64,000 bases of DNA. It comes from Dyadobacter frigoris. GTDB taxonomy: Bacteria > Bacteroidota > Bacteroidia > Cytophagales > Spirosomataceae. The DNA is taken from the NCBI RefSeq assembly GCF_005280585.1, contig NZ_SZVO01000013.1, forward strand, positions 1 to 64,000, in the 5' to 3' direction. Numbering within the stretch: position 1 is the stretch's first letter; each line of letters starts with the position of its first letter. Positions 59,292 through 64,000 of the stretch are shown here, piece after piece. Below the pieces are notes generated by a model, which saw only the letters and a list, made by a program, of their open reading frames with translations, did not search any database and was not told the origin of the DNA. The position numbers and the translations under genes were made by a program.

Positions 59292-60374
59292 TTAAGGTAT
59301 TTTGTAGACGACCACGTTCATATTGATACCGGCTCCAAGGGAAACAAAAACGATATGACTGCCTTTTCCGAATGCCTGATTTTCAAAATCTCCTTTAGAA
59401 ATCAGATCATACAGCGTTGGCAGCGTCGCTACCGAACTGTTGCCAAGCCATGAAATAGTCATCGGCATAATCTCTTTTGGAGGATTTTCAAGGCCATAAA
59501 GCGCGAACAAACGCGACAGGATCGCTTCGTCCATCTTTTCATTGGCCTGATGAATCAATATTTTTGAAATATCTCTGGCGGTAAGACCTAACTTATCAAT
59601 ACACTCTTTTATAATAACAGGAACTGTTTTTAATGCAGCTTCATAAAGTTTCCTCCCATTCATTTTTAAAAACGTATCATGGCCAATATATTCAGGATTA
59701 AATGAAGCACCCATTTGCAGCACATAAGCCAGTTCATCTGTATAGGATTTGGAGGTATGCGCCACAACACCGACAGGTAAATCGCTTTTTACACCTTCGA
59801 TGATAACTGCTCCTGCCCCGTCTGCGTAAATCATACCATCTCTGTCATGCGGATCACAAACACGCGACAGCGTTTCAGCGCCAATCACCATGACTCTCCT
59901 GGCAAGTCCCGAACGAATGAAAATATCGGCTTGAATAACACCTTGCAGCCAGCCAGCACAGCCAAAAATCAGGTCAAAGCCGACCGTATAGGGATTGCGA
60001 ATTTGCAAATGGTTTTTAACTTTTGACGCAAGTGACGGAACCATCTCGCTGCGGCGGTTATCAGAGGGAATATCGCCAAAATTATGTGCTACAATAATGT
60101 AATCGATTGTTTCAGGATCAATTCCCGAAGATTGCAAAGCATTGCGTGCTGCAAAAAAGGCAATATCTGACGCCATCAGTTCGTCTGTGACATAACGGCG
60201 TTGTTCTATGCCGGTAATATTTCCAAACTGCCGAATGATGTCTTCATTATTTTTTTCAATCCTGGCTCCGCCACGTTCATAAAAAACGTTTGAGAGAAAA
60301 TCCTCATTTAAAATTCTGCGTGTCGGGATGTAGCTCCCACTGCCCGTAATCACAGAATACACTCCCTGCTCCAT
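59292..60374 (-). CDS. 3-oxoacyl-ACP synthase III family (KAS III) enzyme
   Basis: A 360-residue FabH-like condensing enzyme with the complete triad Cys139 (LIFGCAGWLQG), His275 (ILIHQANEKMD) and Asn312 (WLGNSSVATLP). KAS III enzymes join an acyl-CoA starter to malonyl-ACP, or in related branches make ketones or esters. The start at 60374 (MEQGVYSVITGSGSYIP) is preferred over 60422. It stands alone and not in a fab cluster, so a housekeeping FabH role is less likely than a special lipid or secondary-metabolite role. Confidence 0.92.
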   Translation of the reverse strand: MEQGVYSVITGSGSYIPTRRILNEDFLSNVFYERGGARIEKNNEDIIRQFGNITGIEQRRYVTDELMASDIAFFAARNALQSSGIDPETIDYIIVAHNFGDIPSDNRRSEMVPSLASKVKNHLQIRNPYTVGFDLIFGCAGWLQGVIQADIFIRSGLARRVMVIGAETLSRVCDPHDRDGMIYADGAGAVIIEGVKSDLPVGVVAHTSKSYTDELAYVLQMGASFNPEYIGHDTFLKMNGRKLYEAALKTVPVIIKECIDKLGLTARDISKILIHQANEKMDEAILSRLFALYGLENPPKEIMPMTISWLGNSSVATLPTLYDLISKGDFENQAFGKGSHIVFVSLGAGINMNVVVYKIP

Positions 60375-60432
60375 TGGTTTTTGTTTAAAAGTACTATTGT
60401 TTCCGGGTAAATATTTTCGCAATATCCTGAAT

Positions 60433-60773
60433 TTAAATAGTAACGTTGATAAAATTTTTTCGTCGGAAGGAATTATTCAGCCAATTGTTCAGTCCAGCGG
60501 ATTTTTCCCGGCTCGTCAGGATACCATCTTCGGTCGCCGGATTCAGGTCAACTTTAAGTTTATCGTTGAAAGACTGGTGTATTGGGGCAATGGATTTGAC
60601 TGAAACAATAAACTGACGGCTGATCCGTAAAAACCGGGATGGATTCAGTTCCTGTTCAAGCTCTTACAGGGTTTGGTCCACAACATAATGTTCATCGCTG
60701 CTTCATAACAGATATTGACGACCAGTTCAAAAGTCGGAGACGCCTTGATTCCGATGAACATTCTTTCACCGCT
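60433..60773 (-). pseudogene. Broken LytTR-type response regulator (DNA-binding domain)
   Basis: Reading the minus strand down to TAA 60433 gives a clear LytTR domain end: DEHYVVDQTL, then ELEQELNPSRFLRISRQFIV, IAPIHQSFNDKLKVDLNPAT, SREKSAGLNNWL. Between QTL and ELEQ the frame has TAA where CAA (Gln) would restore the usual pattern, so a nonsense change is likely. Further upstream a one-base shift separates it from GERMFIGIKASPTFELVVNI. The receiver domain is gone. It lies just upstream of the KAS-III gene on the same strand and may once have regulated it. Confidence 0.75.
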
Positions 60774-61296
60774 CAAATTTGTAAGCGTAGATCCGGAAGA
60801 ATTTGGCATTGCTGAAAGCTACTCTTCGAAAAGTTTTTGTATTCACTTTTTCATTAATGCCCAAGGTTGACCCGCCAACGATACTATATTGAACTTTGAA
60901 CCAGTTTAGGGCCAAAGTACAACGAATCACCAGTCTTGATACGACCAATTATAATTTTAACAAGGAACTCACCGATGTGCAGTTAAACGAGGCGGCAGCA
61001 GGAGGGATATTACAGATGATTATTTCCAAATAGCTCACGTGGGCACCACTGCCCAACATAGTGAACTTCGGCAGTCAGGTATTGCCAGGCAACAGCCCTC
61101 ATGTGGATCTTAGACAGAATTGGAATATACAGTACCTTTTCACTAAAAAAGAAGTACAAAATCAAAGGCACTTTCAGCAAAGTCAAGACGAAGAAAACAT
61201 CACCTGCATTCATTGGGTAAAAATGTGAGGATTAACGGCTTTTCTGCTTTCGATTTCTGTTTTTTTTTGTATAATGACTACCCCGATCTACCTCAA
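60774..61296. other. Decayed stretch with gene fragments
   Basis: Short coding-like pieces appear in several frames without starts or full domains. On the plus strand, bases about 60914-61035 read AKVQRITSLDTTNYNFNKEL and TDVQLNEAAAGGILQMIISK before a stop; this looks like true protein sequence of unknown origin. On the minus strand 60766-60948 ends in FFRIYAYKFER. I see no intact gene. Confidence 0.5.
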
Positions 61297-61515
61297 CTAA
61301 GCCTTTTTGAGCCTGGAACCGGGTGCAAAATCGTTCGATACCCACCTCACGAAATTATGAGCGTGGTCGGTATATATTTTTTTAGTCAGCGGTGTCATGG
61401 ACGATAGCTCTATTTCCATTTTGTACTTCAATAACAAGTCCTGAATTTTTGATAGGTTTTCAATATCGGTTTTCATTTGTATTGAAGATAAAATGTAGAA
61501 AAGTATTTTTTTCAT
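61297..61515 (-). pseudogene. Fragment resembling an integrase-type N-terminal (SAM-like) segment
   Basis: A 72-codon frame whose middle, LLLKYKMEIELSSMTPLTKK, runs on as IYTDHAHNFVRWVSNDFAPG. The pattern (helix, Lys-x-x-Tyr, short helix with FVRW, then DF.PG) resembles the helical core-binding part of tyrosine recombinases and related proteins. No catalytic domain follows. It may be a remnant of a mobile element; the match is from memory of the pattern and is weak. Confidence 0.35.
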
Positions 61516-61528
61516 TTGCCTTCATAAT

Positions 61529-61573
61529 ATACCCTCCTTAGCCTAGCCTATAACACCAGGGTTAGGAGGGTAT
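61529..61573 (-). terminator. Terminator-like stem after the third susD
   Basis: ATACCCTCCT (61529-61538) pairs perfectly with AGGAGGGTAT (61564-61573), with a partly paired 25-base interior. It lies 13 bases past the susD-like stop at 61587 and fits a transcription stop for the susC-susD pair, although the following T-run is poor. Confidence 0.55.
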
Positions 61574-61586
61574 TATTGAAGGTCAA

Positions 61587-63143
61587 TTAGTATCCCGGAT
61601 TATTTGGAAGTAATTTTTTATTAATTTGGATATCTGCCTGGGGAACGGGCCAGAGCCACCCTTTTGCTGTATCAAAAGTTCTTGTCTCGATCCGTATTTG
61701 TGAAAACACCCAGTTGGCAGAGACCGCAGGATCTGACAGTTTCGATTTGTCATAACCATAAACATCATGCACCAAAGATTGATCTTTCCATCGGAGCATA
61801 TCCGGATAGCGCGTTCCTTCATTATAAAACTCAACCCTTCTTTCGTGGCGCAAAACAGCACGAAGCTGAGTCTTATTAAGCCCTGCACCTTCAACAGCAT
61901 CAACTTTTGGCATCTTCGCTCTTAATCGCACCGTATTGATCAGATCATAAACCGCCTGATCGGTACTTCCTGATTCAATCAGCGCTTCTGCGCGCATCAG
62001 ATAAATATCTGCATACCGCATCAGGATGGTATTTAAAGAGGTATTATTGATGTCGGAAGTTCCAAGATCTGCGTACTTACGCGGCCTTGCGCCACAGGGT
62101 ACCTGATCATTGGCAGGAATAAATGTAGAAGATCCCATAACAGATCCGGGTACAACCACCGAAGCTGCAAGTCTGGAATCTCTGTTTTTAAAAGGATCCT
62201 GCGCATTATAACCTGAACTGGCCGCAGTAATAGGCAATCCGTTGGTCATATAATAGGCATTGATCAAATCTGCGGTAACATTTCCTGTCGGCCAGCTGCT
62301 GAGTGATAAAGCAGAAGAAGGCCAGGGCTGAGACTGGGTTGATTTGATATACTGGATATCAAAAATAACCTCAGCATTATTCTCATTTGCCTCTTGGAAG
62401 ATTCCCTCATAATTGGCAAATAAGTCGTATTTACCTAAATCCATAACCGCCTTGGCCGCACTTGCAGCTTCTGCCCATTTCTCGTTGTAAAGCAATATTC
62501 TGGTTTTATATGCCAACGCCGCGCCTTTTGTCGCACGCCCTCTATCTGCACTGGTCTGTGAAGTGGGTAAAACCGCAGCAGCCTCATCCAAATCCGCAAC
62601 AATAGCTGTGAGTACTTCGCTTTTAGGTGTTCTGGAAACGTAGGCCTCCGCCAAAGTCTGAACTTTAAGAATTAGTGGAACATCACCGTAAAAAGTAATC
62701 AGATCTGAATATGCGTAAGCTCTTAAAAACTTGGCTTCTCCTTTCATTATCGCCTTAACAGCATCACTAACAGGTGCAGTTTCCACCGAAGCCAGGAATT
62801 CATTAGCTCTGCTGATGATTGTATAATTCTGGGACCATTTTGCACCGGGCGCCCAGCTGGAAGTGTTTGTCAGCCATTCCCCTACTTCCTTCGAGCCTTG
62901 CCATGCGTCCTGGCAGTAGCCATTATCGGACATATAATCGAACTGATAAAAATGGTTTGGGGTTGCCGATGGCTGAATTGCATTGTATATACCAATCAGC
63001 CCCATTTTGACCTGAGCTTCATTCTGGTAAAAAGTCGATGGCGACAATCTGTCTTTCGGTGTTTTATCAAGCAGGTCGTCTGAACAACCTTGCAGAAAAA
63101 AGAAAAAACAAAGGGAAGCGATGATCGTATTTATATTTTTCAT
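61587..63143 (-). CDS. SusD/RagB-family lipoprotein (third pair)
   Basis: A 518-residue lipoprotein with lipobox LQGC (Cys20). Family marks are SRANEFLASVETAPVSDAVK, KGEAKFLRAYAYSDLITFYG, and the late LRHERRVEFYNEGTRYPDML with MRYADIYLMRAEALIESG. The start ATG at 63143 gives a good signal peptide. It follows its SusC partner by 12 bases. Substrate unknown; the next genes downstream are decayed and give no hint. Confidence 0.94.
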   Translation of the reverse strand: MKNINTIIASLCFFFFLQGCSDDLLDKTPKDRLSPSTFYQNEAQVKMGLIGIYNAIQPSATPNHFYQFDYMSDNGYCQDAWQGSKEVGEWLTNTSSWAPGAKWSQNYTIISRANEFLASVETAPVSDAVKAIMKGEAKFLRAYAYSDLITFYGDVPLILKVQTLAEAYVSRTPKSEVLTAIVADLDEAAAVLPTSQTSADRGRATKGAALAYKTRILLYNEKWAEAASAAKAVMDLGKYDLFANYEGIFQEANENNAEVIFDIQYIKSTQSQPWPSSALSLSSWPTGNVTADLINAYYMTNGLPITAASSGYNAQDPFKNRDSRLAASVVVPGSVMGSSTFIPANDQVPCGARPRKYADLGTSDINNTSLNTILMRYADIYLMRAEALIESGSTDQAVYDLINTVRLRAKMPKVDAVEGAGLNKTQLRAVLRHERRVEFYNEGTRYPDMLRWKDQSLVHDVYGYDKSKLSDPAVSANWVFSQIRIETRTFDTAKGWLWPVPQADIQINKKLLPNNPGY

Positions 63144-63155
63144 ACTTCTGATCTT

Positions 63156-64000
63156 TTAAAAATTAACACTAATACCCATTGTCAGCACTCGAACCTGCGG
63201 GAAAGCCTGGGCGCGGGTCTGATCTGTTGTTTGCTCAGGATCAAAACCTTTAAACTTCGTTAGCGTAAAGGCATTTTGAATATTTCCATAAACCCGTACC
63301 GAGCCTAGGCCGGCTCTCGAAAGGAGCTTTGGGTTTAAACTGTAACCAACTTCCACATTTTTCAAACGCAGATAAGCGGCATTCTCCATGTAAAAAGATG
63401 AATGGATATTGCTGCGCACGCCGTCCAGTGTAAGCCTTGGATATTTATTGGAAGGATTTTCTGGAGTCCACCGGTCTTTCCACCAGTTTCCAACATTGGC
63501 AAAACCACTGAATGGTGTGGCGATCTCGTAATAGGTATACCCCTGAATACCTTGAACACCCTGCAGGAAGATTCCAAGGTCGAAGCCTTTCCACTCAAAA
63601 TTAAGTTTCAAAGAATATCCTAAATCAGGAAATTGTTTTCCGATCACTTTTCTGTCGTTGTTCATATCCACAACACCATCTCCGTTCAGGTCTTTGTATT
63701 TGGTATCGCCGGGCTGTGCCGTGAAATTGGCTACCGATACAACACCTGGTTTTAAAGTATATTTACCATCCACCTGATCAAAATCAGACAATTGATATAT
63801 TCCGTCCATTTGATACCCATAGAACGAATTGATGGCAGATCCTACCTTGATGGCTTTTGGTGAAGTAAGTTCCTCAGGCACATCCAACTTTGTTATTCTG
63901 TTCACAATATGTGTCATCACAACCGTGGAGCTGAATTTAAGTCCATTCGAAAAAGTCTTTTTATAGCTTAGCGCAGCTTCGATACCCTTGTTCTGCACTT
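63156..64000 (-). CDS. SusC/RagA-type TonB-dependent transporter, C-terminal part (5' end outside window)
   Basis: The last 281 or so residues of a SusC barrel. The frame runs off the window edge; the GTG near 63998 is an internal Val codon. Recognisable parts are NKGIEAALSYKKTF, the Ca-binding-like loop YKDLNGDGVVDMNNDRKVIG, GNWWKDRWTPENPSNKYPRL, and the end PQVRVLTMGISVNF with terminal Phe. It pairs with the SusD-like gene immediately downstream. Confidence 0.93.
   Translation of the reverse strand, partial: VQNKGIEAALSYKKTFSNGLKFSSTVVMTHIVNRITKLDVPEELTSPKAIKVGSAINSFYGYQMDGIYQLSDFDQVDGKYTLKPGVVSVANFTAQPGDTKYKDLNGDGVVDMNNDRKVIGKQFPDLGYSLKLNFEWKGFDLGIFLQGVQGIQGYTYYEIATPFSGFANVGNWWKDRWTPENPSNKYPRLTLDGVRSNIHSSFYMENAAYLRLKNVEVGYSLNPKLLSRAGLGSVRVYGNIQNAFTLTKFKGFDPEQTTDQTRAQAFPQVRVLTMGISVNF

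Noticed and set aside
1-64000. tRNA or rRNA genes
   Set aside because: No cloverleaf with TTCGA arm or rRNA-like conserved stretch was seen in the intergenic regions.

Overview
The window is a chromosomal stretch from a member of the Bacteroidota, most likely an aerobic Cytophagales of the Dyadobacter/Spirosoma kind (inference). The evidence is three SusC/SusD nutrient-uptake pairs, two ECF sigma factors with FecR-like partners, Bacteroidota-style -7 promoter boxes (TAnnTTTG), AT-rich spacers, a TPS/TPP fusion, and tldD/pmbA. No rRNA, tRNA, CRISPR array or prophage was seen.

Layout. 1-300: tail of an IS5-family transposase. 749-6781: ECF sigma factor, a strongly shortened FecR-like gene, SusC and SusD. 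7231-12765: a secreted beta-propeller/HEAT/cytochrome c protein, a ThuA-like protein and two tandem hydroxypyruvate-isomerase-like TIM barrels, probably a periplasmic sugar-oxidation route. 12864-22977 (minus): one long operon with response regulator, nitrilase-superfamily amidase, histidine kinase, TolC, adaptor, MgtE, DUF190 and a CzcA-type RND pump. 23149-23708: a HTH/RelE toxin-antitoxin pair. 24003-28149 (minus): TPR lipid-free secreted protein and gyrA. 28556-32765: DsdX-like permease, RidA, D-serine dehydratase/D-threonine aldolase-like enzyme and M19 dipeptidase, which together read as D-amino-acid catabolism. 33104-35662: a small orphan protein and a bifunctional trehalose synthase/phosphatase.

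35663-36912 has no protein gene but carries four intrinsic terminators, all on the plus strand, and looks like a run of small RNA genes. 36913-38255 holds an acetyltransferase and a second ECF sigma factor followed by a 56-residue stub that resembles only the front of FecR.

38606-58346 (minus) is a peptidase island headed by SusC/SusD: three M20 peptidases, a penicillin-acylase-like hydrolase, TldD, PmbA, an M14 peptidase, an S9 peptidase and an S12 serine hydrolase. Nearly all have export signals, so the set should import and degrade peptides or acylated amino acids. 59292-60374 is a KAS-III enzyme, followed by a decayed stretch (60433-61515) with a broken LytTR regulator. The window ends in a third SusD and the 3' end of its SusC.

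The most unusual signals are the small-RNA array at 35.9-36.8 kb, the matched loss of signalling parts in the sigma/FecR/SusC set, and three intergenic inverted repeats that share the same 48-base spacer.
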